DNA from: Verrucomicrobiaceae bacterium
Lineage (GTDB): Bacteria; Verrucomicrobiota; Verrucomicrobiia; Chthoniobacterales; Chthoniobacteraceae
Reading direction: 5' to 3'
Assembly (NCBI GenBank): GCA_005791535.1
Contig: SXWH01000115.1
Coordinates: forward strand, 1 to 59,998
DNA length: 59,998 nucleotides
Program-made: the position numbers and the translations under genes
The notes under the pieces: model-generated
Databases searched by the model: none
Seen by the model: the letters and a program-made list of their open reading frames with translations, nothing else
Told to the model about the DNA's origin: nothing
Shown: positions 1 to 7,350 of the stretch, piece by piece
Numbering within the stretch: the first letter of the stretch is position 1
Layout of the letters: every line of letters starts with the position of its first letter

Positions 1-69
1 AAACTCCCACTCTTCGTCGCTGACATCGGTCGGATATTTGCGTTCTTTGCTCGCGGCTGTTTTGTCCAT
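1..69 (-). CDS. IS5-like transposase, N-terminal fragment cut by window edge
   Basis: Reading leftwards from an ATG at 67-69, the minus strand gives 23 codons that run off the left edge. The peptide contains KYPTDVSDEEWEF, typical of the extreme N terminus of IS5-family (IS427-like) transposases. The catalytic DDE domain would lie outside the window. On the transposase side of 126-137 the minus strand reads GAGCCTGTCCGG, which looks like a terminal inverted repeat of this group, so the element probably ends near 137-139, about 15 bp beyond the stop of the kinase-like gene. The family is recognised from a very short peptide, so confidence is moderate. Confidence 0.6.
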   Translation of the reverse strand, partial: MDKTAASKERKYPTDVSDEEWEF

Positions 70-125
70 CCCAAGCTTATGCCAAACGCATAGCTTGTTT
101 ATACAGCTAAAGCATTAGAAAAGTG

Positions 126-139
126 CCGGACAGGCTCTA
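126..139. repeat. Putative terminal inverted repeat of the left-edge IS
   Basis: The sequence between the transposase start (69) and the kinase-like gene's stop (154) contains a segment that on the minus strand begins GAGCCTGTCCGG, resembling the ends of IS427-group IS5 elements. A TA lies directly outside it at 138-139. The opposite end is not in the window, so the repeat cannot be confirmed by pairing. Confidence 0.3.
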
Positions 140-153
140 GGACGGCAGGGTGA

Positions 154-3100
154 CTAATTAAATTTGGCGGCAGCTGTCTTAGGGACGGCGGAGCGAACGA
201 CGCGGAATCCGTAGGTATCGTTGATTTCGTCAGGCTTGGATGCATATCTGCAAGCAGACAGCAGGGTCTGTCGCATCCCACCATTGTACCATGAACCGCC
301 GCGCAATGCGCGGCGCTCCTTGGTGGCGTTTGAATAATCCGCCGTCCACTGCCACACGTTTCCCCCCATGTCGAATAGACCGAATCCGTTGGGCTTGAAT
401 TTGCCGACCGGCGACGTCCACTGGTATTCGTCGCGGTAGCCTTCGAGGCGGACTTCCGAATTAGTTTCCTCGCCCGCATAATTCCCTGCCCCAACCGGCG
501 GCGGCCAGTCGCCGCCCCAGGGGAAAACTCCATCAATTCCAAGGTCGCGCTCTTCTGGCGTCGCTCCCGTTTCGGGCGGAAGTCCCGCAGCCATGCTCCA
601 TTCGAGGTCTGTGGGAAGACGGTACGATTCCTCCTCCGCAATTGCGCCACTCTTGCGTTCGCGCTCTGTCAGCCATTTGCAGAATGCATCCGCTTCCTTC
701 CATGTGACGTTCACCACCGGATGGTCCGGCTCCTGCGCGAACCCCGGGGAACGCCAAGCACCGCCCTTTAGACCTTTTTCACCGGCAAAAAACTCGAAAT
801 TACTGCGAGTGACGGGATGGACGGCAAATTCGACCGCCCCGATTTTCACGAACCTCATTCCCAGCGAATTCTCAACGTTTTCAGCGCGCTTTGGAGCGGC
901 CTTCGGAATTTCGGTTTTCTTTTCCGGCGCGACTTCAAGTGCACCAGCCCCAGCAAGTGCGGCCGCTTCCTCCCGAAGTTTTCCGAGTTGTTTCTTCGCA
1001 GAATCTAAACGTTCCTGAATCGGCTTCGATGCAGCTGCGCCGGCATCGCCAAGTTCCTTGAGTTGCGCAAGGACGTCGGAAGTCTTCTTGATTTCAGCTT
1101 CAAGCGGCTGCATCTGCTTGACGAGTTCGAAAATTGCCGCCTGATTCTTCGCGCGCATCGCTTCGGTGGCGGCAGCACGCGCCTTTTCGAGCGCGCTGGA
1201 GAGCATGATCTTTTCTTTCTCGATCTGCTGCAATCCCAACGCGGCCTGCTGCCGCAGCGAGACAGACTGCGTCTGCGTTTTCGCAAGCTCCTCGCCCTGA
1301 CGCGCGATGTCGGCGATTCCCCGGGCGAGCGCCTTGATTTCCTCGTCGGCCTTCTTAGCGCCTTCGAGTTTTGCAGCGGCTCCGGCGGTCAGCGCCTCAA
1401 ATGCGGCCTTCGCAGCCTCGGCAGCCTTGCGCGCCTCAAGCGCCGCAGCCTCGGCCTTCTTCAATTCATCCTCGCGCTTTTTCAAATCGCTCATCAGCGT
1501 CTCGTTCTCACGAATTGCCGGAGCCAGCGCCTTGCGCCGTTCGTCCAAGGTTTTCCGGGCCGCATCCTGCGCCTTTTTCGTAACATCCGCATTCTTGATG
1601 ATCTCCTGCTGGGCTTTTTCGGTTTCAGAAATAACACCCTTCAGCGCAGCTTCGGCGGTCACACGCTCGGCAAGCATTTTCTCGAGTTCCGAGGCATCGG
1701 CAACCGGCGGAATCTGCACTTTTGCAGGAACGGCGGGCATTGCCGGAAGTTTGACGGATAATGCAGCAACCGGCGTAGTCCCAATCGGAGCTACCGGAGC
1801 CACGGTTTCCTTCCCAAGCTCGGGAGTCGGCACCGGCACGGGAGGCTTGGGCCCATCGGGCACCACTGCGATTCCAGAATCGACCGGCGGCTTCGGCTGG
1901 GAAGCTGGGTCAACCGGCTGTTGCGAATCGCCGGGCTTCGTAGCCGGCGTGTTCCAGACAGTAATCAAAGGTTTTTTGACCGGCGGCTTTGGCCCCTGCC
2001 CCGACTTCGGAGTCTCTGTCGCGACGGCCTCCGGCTGAATCACAGCCACCGGCGGCTTGCCAGCCTCGGGTTTCGGGTTCGGCTCCGTGAGCGGCTTTTG
2101 CTGTGGTTCCGATTCCGGACCGGGCTGCTCAGCTCCCGGAGCGGTTCCGACCAGCCCGTCCGAAGGTGATTTCGGCGGAACTGCCGGAGGCGTTGCGTTC
2201 TCTGCCTCGCCCGTTCCCAGTGGTTTGAAATCGCCGCTTCCAGAGGTGTTCGGCGCAACTTCCTCCACGCCCGAGACTCCAGCGCCTGCTTGGTCTGCTG
2301 GATCGCCGGACTTGTTATACACCGCATATCCTACTATTCCCGCCAGCAAAGCAACAATTGCGACCGGCTGCCAGCGCATGCCAGGCCTCTCCAGTTCCGG
2401 AAAATTCGGCGAAAATCTCGGCTTCATACCCGGCGGCTTCGAGGGAGCCTTCGGCGGCGGCGGCGGCAGTTGCGATTCCGCCGCGGCCTCTGTTTTCGTG
2501 GACGCCTTCGTAGCGGGCGCTTCCGATTCCTTCATTGGCGAGCCTACCGGTTCCACTGCGGGTGCCGCGAGTTGCTCGCTACTCAGCGGAGCCGGAACTT
2601 TTTGTTCGGGCGCACGCTGCGGTTCGGGAATCATGGCACCAACCGAAGCATTCGAGCTTTCGCTCCCCGCCAGAAGCGCCGTCGCATCGGCACACGAAGC
2701 AGGGCGCCCATCGGCCTTTTTAGCCATGCAGGCGGAGACAAATCGCTCCCACTGCTCCGGGACGGCCACACTCCTCGCCTCGGAAAGCGCCGGTGCACTC
2801 GCCGTCCGAATCGCAGCAACGACATCATGCCCGGAAAACGGCGCTCCGCCCGTCAGTAATTCGAAAGCAAGCACCCCGAGCCCGTACACATCGTCCTGCT
2901 TCGAGGGCCGATCGCCGTCGAGCTGCTGCGGCGACATGTAAGCAAGATGGCTATCCTCGCGGGAAATCGAGCGCGAGCGCTCCAGTGAATCCCTGAGGCA
3001 ACGGGAAATCCCGAACCCCGCGATCACGATCTGTCCGCTTCCTTTAACAAAGAGATTCGAAGGCGCAAGATCGCGATGGAACAGTTGCACCCGGTGCGCG

Positions 3101-3516
3101 TCATCCAACGTCGCCGCGAGTTGCTTGAACCACGGGGCTATTTCCCCCGCCTCGAGCCGGTTCCGCCGCATCAGGATCGAATTCAGCGAATCACCGTCGA
3201 TCCGATCCATTGAAATCGCCGGAAAATCGCCATCCTCGACCAGATCGTAAACGCGGACGATTCCGGGATGGATCAGCTGGCGGTTGCGCTTCACTTCCTG
3301 ACGCAATTCAGTCATTCCCCGCACATCCGAAATGACCGCCTTCGGAATAAAGTGGAGAGATACCTCCTTTCCCAGCACCTCGTCCTGAGCGACCCACACC
3401 GGGAATGCAGGATCGAGGGAAATATCCCGCTGCAAAATATAGCACCCGGCGAGTTTCAGGCCTGAATGAAGCGGTTGGGCGGTGGCAGTGGCTGTGGCTG
3501 TAGATTCCGTATGCAC
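154..3516 (-). CDS. Pseudokinase-like protein fused to coiled coil and FGE-sulfatase domain
   Basis: The protein has 1,120 residues. Residues 20-285 have a Ser/Thr kinase fold: HRD at 147-149 with the catalytic-loop Asn at about 154, an SPQQ in place of the APE region, and DVYGLG at 209-214. However, the glycine-rich loop is not recognisable, the VAIK lysine position reads SLH (53-55), and the DFG motif reads GFG (167-169, within AGFG). ATP binding and catalysis are therefore doubtful. A single membrane helix follows at about 383-400. Next come a Pro-rich stretch to about 610, an Ala/Glu/Lys coiled coil (615-870), and a C-terminal FGE-sulfatase (SUMF1-like) domain with GGNVWQWT and LRGGSWYNGG. 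I infer a cytoplasmic pseudokinase signalling to a periplasmic FGE-like domain. The gene is divergent from the IS-disrupted secreted-protein gene. Confidence 0.85.
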   Translation of the reverse strand: MHTESTATATATAQPLHSGLKLAGCYILQRDISLDPAFPVWVAQDEVLGKEVSLHFIPKAVISDVRGMTELRQEVKRNRQLIHPGIVRVYDLVEDGDFPAISMDRIDGDSLNSILMRRNRLEAGEIAPWFKQLAATLDDAHRVQLFHRDLAPSNLFVKGSGQIVIAGFGISRCLRDSLERSRSISREDSHLAYMSPQQLDGDRPSKQDDVYGLGVLAFELLTGGAPFSGHDVVAAIRTASAPALSEARSVAVPEQWERFVSACMAKKADGRPASCADATALLAGSESSNASVGAMIPEPQRAPEQKVPAPLSSEQLAAPAVEPVGSPMKESEAPATKASTKTEAAAESQLPPPPPKAPSKPPGMKPRFSPNFPELERPGMRWQPVAIVALLAGIVGYAVYNKSGDPADQAGAGVSGVEEVAPNTSGSGDFKPLGTGEAENATPPAVPPKSPSDGLVGTAPGAEQPGPESEPQQKPLTEPNPKPEAGKPPVAVIQPEAVATETPKSGQGPKPPVKKPLITVWNTPATKPGDSQQPVDPASQPKPPVDSGIAVVPDGPKPPVPVPTPELGKETVAPVAPIGTTPVAALSVKLPAMPAVPAKVQIPPVADASELEKMLAERVTAEAALKGVISETEKAQQEIIKNADVTKKAQDAARKTLDERRKALAPAIRENETLMSDLKKREDELKKAEAAALEARKAAEAAKAAFEALTAGAAAKLEGAKKADEEIKALARGIADIARQGEELAKTQTQSVSLRQQAALGLQQIEKEKIMLSSALEKARAAATEAMRAKNQAAIFELVKQMQPLEAEIKKTSDVLAQLKELGDAGAAASKPIQERLDSAKKQLGKLREEAAALAGAGALEVAPEKKTEIPKAAPKRAENVENSLGMRFVKIGAVEFAVHPVTRSNFEFFAGEKGLKGGAWRSPGFAQEPDHPVVNVTWKEADAFCKWLTERERKSGAIAEEESYRLPTDLEWSMAAGLPPETGATPEERDLGIDGVFPWGGDWPPPVGAGNYAGEETNSEVRLEGYRDEYQWTSPVGKFKPNGFGLFDMGGNVWQWTADYSNATKERRALRGGSWYNGGMRQTLLSACRYASKPDEINDTYGFRVVRSAVPKTAAAKFN

Positions 3517-3711
3517 TTTTGAAGAAAGTTTTTCGGCGCGGTTCCGTTGAGCAGTCTGTCAACTTGATACCGTTCGGTTTCATAATGTTCCGGCCGCACC
3601 TGAGGTCGATCGGATATCGAATATCGCCCTCCTACACAACAGAAATCATGCGAGCGGACAGGGTGTTTTCCCTAAATTTCCAAGTCATTGGATGGAAATG
3701 CACTGAAAGCG

Positions 3712-3788
3712 ATGGCTTCGCGATTGGCGAGACAAATCACGTTTTCAATAATTATCATATTTCCGCTTGCCGCAGCCGACGATTCCCC
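3712..3788 (+). pseudogene. 5' fragment (signal peptide) of secreted protein split by IS
   Basis: From ATG 3712 the reading frame gives MASRLARQ followed by a hydrophobic core (ITFSIIIIFPLAAA) and DDSP, a typical Sec signal peptide ending near AAA. The IS3 element begins inside the next codon. An in-frame TTG at 3688 would add eight residues, but ATG gives the better signal peptide. Joining base 3788 directly to 5105 restores one open frame that continues to the stop at 5744, so this is the 5' part of the gene whose remainder lies beyond the element. The divergent region 3517-3711 presumably holds its promoter. No clear -35/-10 pair was assigned. Confidence 0.7.
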
Positions 3789-3812
3789 TAAAGCTCCCCC
3801 GAAACCGTGGAC
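3789..3812 (+). repeat. Left inverted repeat of the IS3 element
   Basis: This pairs with 5081-5104 in inverted orientation, 18 of 24 positions. The C5-GAAA core and the terminal GTGGAC are identical in both ends. It sits 37 bp upstream of orfA. Confidence 0.8.
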
Positions 3813-3848
3813 AGGGAGAGCGCAGCACCAGAATAAGAGACCGAAACC

Positions 3849-4181
3849 ATGCCACGAAAACATCGAACCTACGACAAGGACTTCCATCAGGAAGCCGTGA
3901 ACCTGCTGCTCAGCAGCGGGCGGCCGCTCAAGCGCGTCGCCGCTGAACTGGGAGTCTCCGCCAACTCGCTCCGCTCATGGCGGGATCGGGCTCTCGGCAA
4001 TGGGCGCGCAACGGAGGCCGCCTCGGCGCAGCCGAAAGGCCGCAGTGAAGCGCCCATTGCCGATGCGGCGGGGGAAATCCGCCGCCTTCAACGCGAGGTC
4101 GAATACCTGCGCCGCCAGCGTGAGATCTTAAAAAAAGCCATGAGCATACTCTCCGAGGAGCCGCAGAGCGGTATGCGTTGA
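3849..4181 (+). CDS. IS3-family transposase OrfA (helix-turn-helix)
   Basis: The product is 110 residues long. It starts MPRKHRTYDKDFHQEAV and has the helix-turn-helix of IS3/IS911 OrfA proteins (VAAELGVSANSLRSWRDRAL, about residues 30-50). A leucine-zipper-like C-terminal segment follows (EIRRLQREVEYLRRQREILKKAMSIL) for multimerisation. The A7 run at 4130-4136 is in OrfA phase TTA AAA AAA G. Slipping back one base there enters the orfB frame with no intervening stop, giving the OrfAB transposase as known for the IS3 family. The stop TGA (4179-4181) overlaps the orfB start. Confidence 0.93.
   Translation: MPRKHRTYDKDFHQEAVNLLLSSGRPLKRVAAELGVSANSLRSWRDRALGNGRATEAASAQPKGRSEAPIADAAGEIRRLQREVEYLRRQREILKKAMSILSEEPQSGMR
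4130..4137 (+). promoter_or_regulatory. Programmed -1 frameshift slippery site (IS3 OrfAB)
   Basis: The run A7G is phased as A AAA AAA relative to orfA, a typical IS3-family slippery heptamer. Position 4130 is in phase with the orfB frame (4178), and the 16 codons between contain no stop, so a -1 slip produces a fused OrfAB of about 400 residues. Phase and openness are read directly from the sequence. The frameshifting itself is inferred from the family. Confidence 0.75.
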
Positions 4182-5050
4182 TCCATTCCATGCGGCACTC
4201 CTTTTCCATCACCGAACTTTGCCAGGCCCTGGGTGTCTCCCGCAGCGGCTATCACGCCGCGGCCACCCGGATCCCGGGCCGCCGCAAAGCAGCCAACGCA
4301 CAACTCCTCGTCCATATGAACTCCATCCACGCCGACCGCCACACCCGCTGCTACGGCAGCCCCAGAATGACCCGCCAGCTCCATGCTCTGGGCCTCGGCT
4401 GCTCGGAAAATCGCATCGCCCGCCTCATGCATGCCCTCGGTCTGCGTGCCAGGCCCAGAAAGCCTTTCCGGCCAAAAACCACCCGCCCCGATCACGCCGC
4501 CCATCCCTCGCCCAACCTACTCGCCAGGGCCGGGGCACCAACAGCGCCCGGCACCCACCTCCTCAGCGACATAACCTACATCCCCACCCGCGAAGGCTGG
4601 CTCTACCTTGCCATTGTCCTCGACCTCTTCAGCCGTTCCATCCTCGGATGGAAACTCGCCGACTCTCTCCACACCGACGTCGTCACCGGAGCACTTCGCC
4701 GTGCTCTCGTCACCGGCATTGTCGCCCCCGACGCCCTCTTTCACTCCGATCGTGGCTGCCAATACACCGCCTCAGCCACCCGCTCCCTCCTCGCCCGCAA
4801 CGGCCTGCGCCAGAGCATGAGCGCCGCAGGCTACTGCTACGACAACGCCTTTGCTGAAAGCGCCTTCGCCTCCCTCAAAAGCGAACTCCTCGACGACGGC
4901 TCCCCTTTCCCCACCAAAGCCGCCGCCTCCACTGCCATCTTCGATTACCTCGAAACCTTCTACAACCGCAGACGCCTTCACAGCTCCCTCGGCTATCAAT
5001 CCCAACAGCCTTCCTCCACTCTTACTTCCAAACCATCAACTCCTCGCTAA
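4178..5050 (+). CDS. IS3-family transposase OrfB (DDE integrase core)
   Basis: The product is 290 residues from TTG 4178. An in-frame ATG lies at 4190, and the normal product is probably the OrfAB fusion. An HTH_21-like region (YGSPRMTRQL) precedes the rve integrase core. The DDE residues are visible in LLSDITYIPT, FHSDRGCQY and CYDNAFAESAFASLKSE. The C-terminal YNRRRLHSSLGYQS is diagnostic of IS3-family OrfB. The frame is intact. Codon use is rich in CCC/CTC-type codons, slightly unlike the neighbouring chromosomal genes. Confidence 0.95.
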   Translation: MIHSMRHSFSITELCQALGVSRSGYHAAATRIPGRRKAANAQLLVHMNSIHADRHTRCYGSPRMTRQLHALGLGCSENRIARLMHALGLRARPRKPFRPKTTRPDHAAHPSPNLLARAGAPTAPGTHLLSDITYIPTREGWLYLAIVLDLFSRSILGWKLADSLHTDVVTGALRRALVTGIVAPDALFHSDRGCQYTASATRSLLARNGLRQSMSAAGYCYDNAFAESAFASLKSELLDDGSPFPTKAAASTAIFDYLETFYNRRRLHSSLGYQSQQPSSTLTSKPSTPR

Positions 5051-5080
5051 ACTAACCACTCATATCGCTGCGCTCAACGC

Positions 5081-5104
5081 GTCCACTTTTTCGGGGGAGA
5101 ACCA
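5081..5104 (-). repeat. Right inverted repeat of the IS3 element
   Basis: This pairs with 3789-3812 in inverted orientation and lies 30 bp beyond the orfB stop. Base 5105 is the first chromosomal base that restores the split reading frame of the target gene. Confidence 0.8.
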
Positions 5105-5744
5105 GGTGGTAAACTTCGGCGAAAGTCGCACAGTTTCACGCATGTCGATTCTCTCGGATGCCGGCGCCAAGGGCAAGGTGGACGTCTTCCTGCTCGCAGA
5201 AGCCCCGACTGCCGGCCACCCCGTCGCACTGGAAGGTGTGCAGCCGTCGGTGACGCTTGCATTCGACGGCTCAAATGCACATGCGAGTGCTGATTTCGAC
5301 GACACCACAGCGGTCGCCGTAGCACTGCGCTGGACGCCCGAGAAGCCAGGCGCGGATTTGAATTTGCGCGAATTTAACACGTTCGCGAATCTTGCTCTTT
5401 CCGACTACGAAGTCGCTCCCCTGCCGATCGCAGTGGGTGAAGGGTCGATTGCCGCAAACGAGCCCGCTCCGAAAGACTCGTCATCCGACTCCGCAACCCG
5501 TGAAGGTGATAGCTCAGTCGCCAGCACGGGCACTGGGGTCGATGGGAAATCAGGAAGGGACATCGTGCCGATCGGAGAAGGCCCCGAAAAGTCAGACTAC
5601 AAGGGTGGCGGTGGCAAAACGAGCAAGGAAATGCTGCCGCCCGTCGGTGCAGGTCCTGAAGGAAGCTATTTCCCGGGTCGCCTCGGCTTCCCTCCGAACT
5701 TCAGCTTCCCGCGGAGCCCGCGTGAACGTCGGCCCAGCCCGTAG
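5105..5744 (+). pseudogene. 3' fragment of IS-disrupted secreted protein
   Basis: The frame reads VVNFGESRTVSRMSILSDAGAKGKVDVF and continues for about 210 codons to the stop at 5742-5744. It is Ala/Ser/Pro-rich with a Gly/Lys/Pro-rich, probably disordered C terminus (SYFPGRLGFPPNFSFP, then RSPRERRPSP). Rejoined to 3712-3788 it makes a secreted protein of about 238 residues with no recognised domain. The fragment also reads open through the IS tail from 4851, but that is an accident of the element. A strong hairpin with a T-run follows at 5786. Expression of the fragment would now depend on the IS. Confidence 0.65.
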
Positions 5745-5775
5745 GCGCGCAGGCTTCGGCGCGGACTAACTGCAA

Positions 5776-7305
5776 TCATTGAAAGAACGGGCTTCGCCAT
5801 TCGAAGCCCGTTTCTTTTTTGCCCCCCCCCGCAACACCCGCCGGAGCGGCAGCGGTGCGCATTCGAATAAAGCTCCCAACCCACGCACCCGCGCCGGCGA
5901 AACATTCCAGAGTGTCGAGCAGTTGCTCAAGATCCGCGACGGTACTCAACGAATTCATCAGAGCCGTCCGCAACCACACGCGGCCGTTCAATGCCGTCTG
6001 CACGATGTAGAACATCCCGGACTCGATCACCCGCACACGCAGCGCCCGATTTAAATCATCCAGCGCATCCTCCGCCATGCCTGCCCGACGAAACCGGAAG
6101 CAGACAATGTTCGATTCCGGCTCGATCGCCACTTCGAACGCCGCTCGTGCGCGCAGCATCGCAGCAAACTCCCGCGCCAATGCATGCACACTGCGCAAAT
6201 GCTCTGCGATCAACTCCTCGCCTTGCGTCCTCCAAATCGCCGCGATCTTCACACTCATGCTCAGCTTCGTGCACTCCATCGTGCGCCTCCCTCCATCCCG
6301 CCATGGCTCGGGATCATTCTCAGCAAAAAGATACTGCGCGCGCTGATGAAATGCGGCCCACGATGACGAAGGATCGCGGAACAGCACTGCAGTCGCCAGC
6401 GCGGGGGTGAGCAACAGTTTATGAAAATCAAGAATCGCAGAATCGGCGCGCTCGATTCCGCAAATACGTTCCCTCAATTCGGGGCAGAATGCAACCGCAC
6501 CGCCGTGCGCACCATCGACATGCAGCCAGAGACGGTTCGCACTGCAAAAATCGGCAATTGCTTGGATATCGTCATAGCTGCCGGTCGAGGCGGAACACGC
6601 GCTCGCCACCACGGCGACTACCCGTCGACCTCGCCGCGCCGCCTGCTCCATCGCGGCCGGCAGCAAATCCGAGCGCATTTTGAAGCGCCCGTCTACCGGC
6701 ACGGAGATAAGCCCATCGCGCCCCCATCCCATCACCTGCACAGCGCGGGCCGTGCAATAGTGAGCTTCCTCAGACGCAATGATCGCATACTCCGCATCCG
6801 TGCCCTCTTGAAGTGCTCCCTCACCGAGCACTCGACCACGGGCCGCAAGCAGCGCCGTGACGGTCGCCAGCTTACCTCCGGATGTCAGAAATCCATCGCC
6901 CTCCACGAAACCAAACGCCCCGCAGGTCCGGCGCACAATCCACCGCTCAAGCGCAGTGGCCGCCGGCCCCATCTCGTAAACAGCCATTCCGTTGTTCAAC
7001 AACTCCGCCGCCAGACCCGCGAGAGCCGCAACGGGAAGCGGTGCGCAAACCTGATGACCCATGTAACGGGTATGATGAATCTTGATGCTCCTCTCCGCGA
7101 ACGATGTCAAAAAATCAACCGCCGCCTCCCGCGGCTCGTCCATTCGATTCGCCCAGTACTCAAGCTGTTCCGCAGGCGCAACCCACGGAAGGACAGCGCC
7201 GTCTCCGCTCATCCCCGTTGCGAGAATGTTGGCGAGCATATCGACGATTCGGTGGCCATCAGTGCGAAATTTTTCCGGATCAAAAGCGGAATGAAGTGAA
7301 CCCAT
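5776..7305 (-). CDS. PLP-dependent group II amino-acid decarboxylase
   Basis: The 509-residue protein belongs to the pyridoxal-dependent decarboxylase family that includes glutamate, aromatic amino-acid and diaminobutyrate decarboxylases. The cofactor lysine is K296 in DFHKLLLTP. HVDGAHGG (262-269) holds the PLP-nitrogen Asp, His182 is the likely ring-stacking residue, and TSGGKLAT (141-148) is the phosphate-binding region. Substrate cannot be told from sequence. The last residues (from about 480, AAAPAGVAGGGKKETGFEWRSPFFQ) look unlike the family. They are encoded by a G9 tract and by the terminator hairpin of the convergent gene, so the C terminus may have been extended by a frameshift. Upstream, on the same strand, the beta-strand repeat gene ends 45 bp away. 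Confidence 0.88.
   Translation of the reverse strand: MGSLHSAFDPEKFRTDGHRIVDMLANILATGMSGDGAVLPWVAPAEQLEYWANRMDEPREAAVDFLTSFAERSIKIHHTRYMGHQVCAPLPVAALAGLAAELLNNGMAVYEMGPAATALERWIVRRTCGAFGFVEGDGFLTSGGKLATVTALLAARGRVLGEGALQEGTDAEYAIIASEEAHYCTARAVQVMGWGRDGLISVPVDGRFKMRSDLLPAAMEQAARRGRRVVAVVASACSASTGSYDDIQAIADFCSANRLWLHVDGAHGGAVAFCPELRERICGIERADSAILDFHKLLLTPALATAVLFRDPSSSWAAFHQRAQYLFAENDPEPWRDGGRRTMECTKLSMSVKIAAIWRTQGEELIAEHLRSVHALAREFAAMLRARAAFEVAIEPESNIVCFRFRRAGMAEDALDDLNRALRVRVIESGMFYIVQTALNGRVWLRTALMNSLSTVADLEQLLDTLECFAGAGAWVGSFIRMRTAAAPAGVAGGGKKETGFEWRSPFFQ
5786..5820 (+). terminator. Rho-independent terminator, overlapping the end of the opposite gene
   Basis: An 11-bp stem (5786-5796 with 5802-5812, loop CCATT) is followed on the plus strand by TTCTTTTTT. 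It would terminate the split secreted-protein gene ending at 5744. It lies inside the last codons of the convergent decarboxylase. Confidence 0.8.
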
Positions 7306-7350
7306 TTCCAGAACGTCGCAGGCCCGCCCGAGGGATTCGAGCGCGGATTT

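Larger units (their letters stand above)
3789..5104 (+). mobile_element. Complete IS3-family insertion sequence (about 1.3 kb)
   Basis: The element is delimited by imperfect inverted repeats at 3789-3812 and 5081-5104, which match at 18 of 24 positions. The core CTCCCCCGAAA and the inner GTGGAC are conserved, and the right end begins TGG. It carries overlapping orfA and orfB in the standard IS3 arrangement, and its 1,316 bp length is normal for the family. No target-site duplication is visible at these boundaries (CCC on the left, GGT on the right). Either the boundaries are off by a few bases or a later change removed one copy. Both orfs are intact, so it may be active. Confidence 0.88.

Noticed and set aside
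1063..2941. Plus-strand frames of 190-294 codons
   Set aside because: They are antisense to the Ala/Pro/Glu-rich middle of the kinase-like gene and show only low-complexity translation.
4851..5744. Single 297-codon plus-strand frame across the IS end
   Set aside because: The first 80 codons are an out-of-frame reading of orfB. Only the part from 5105 belongs to the split secreted-protein gene.
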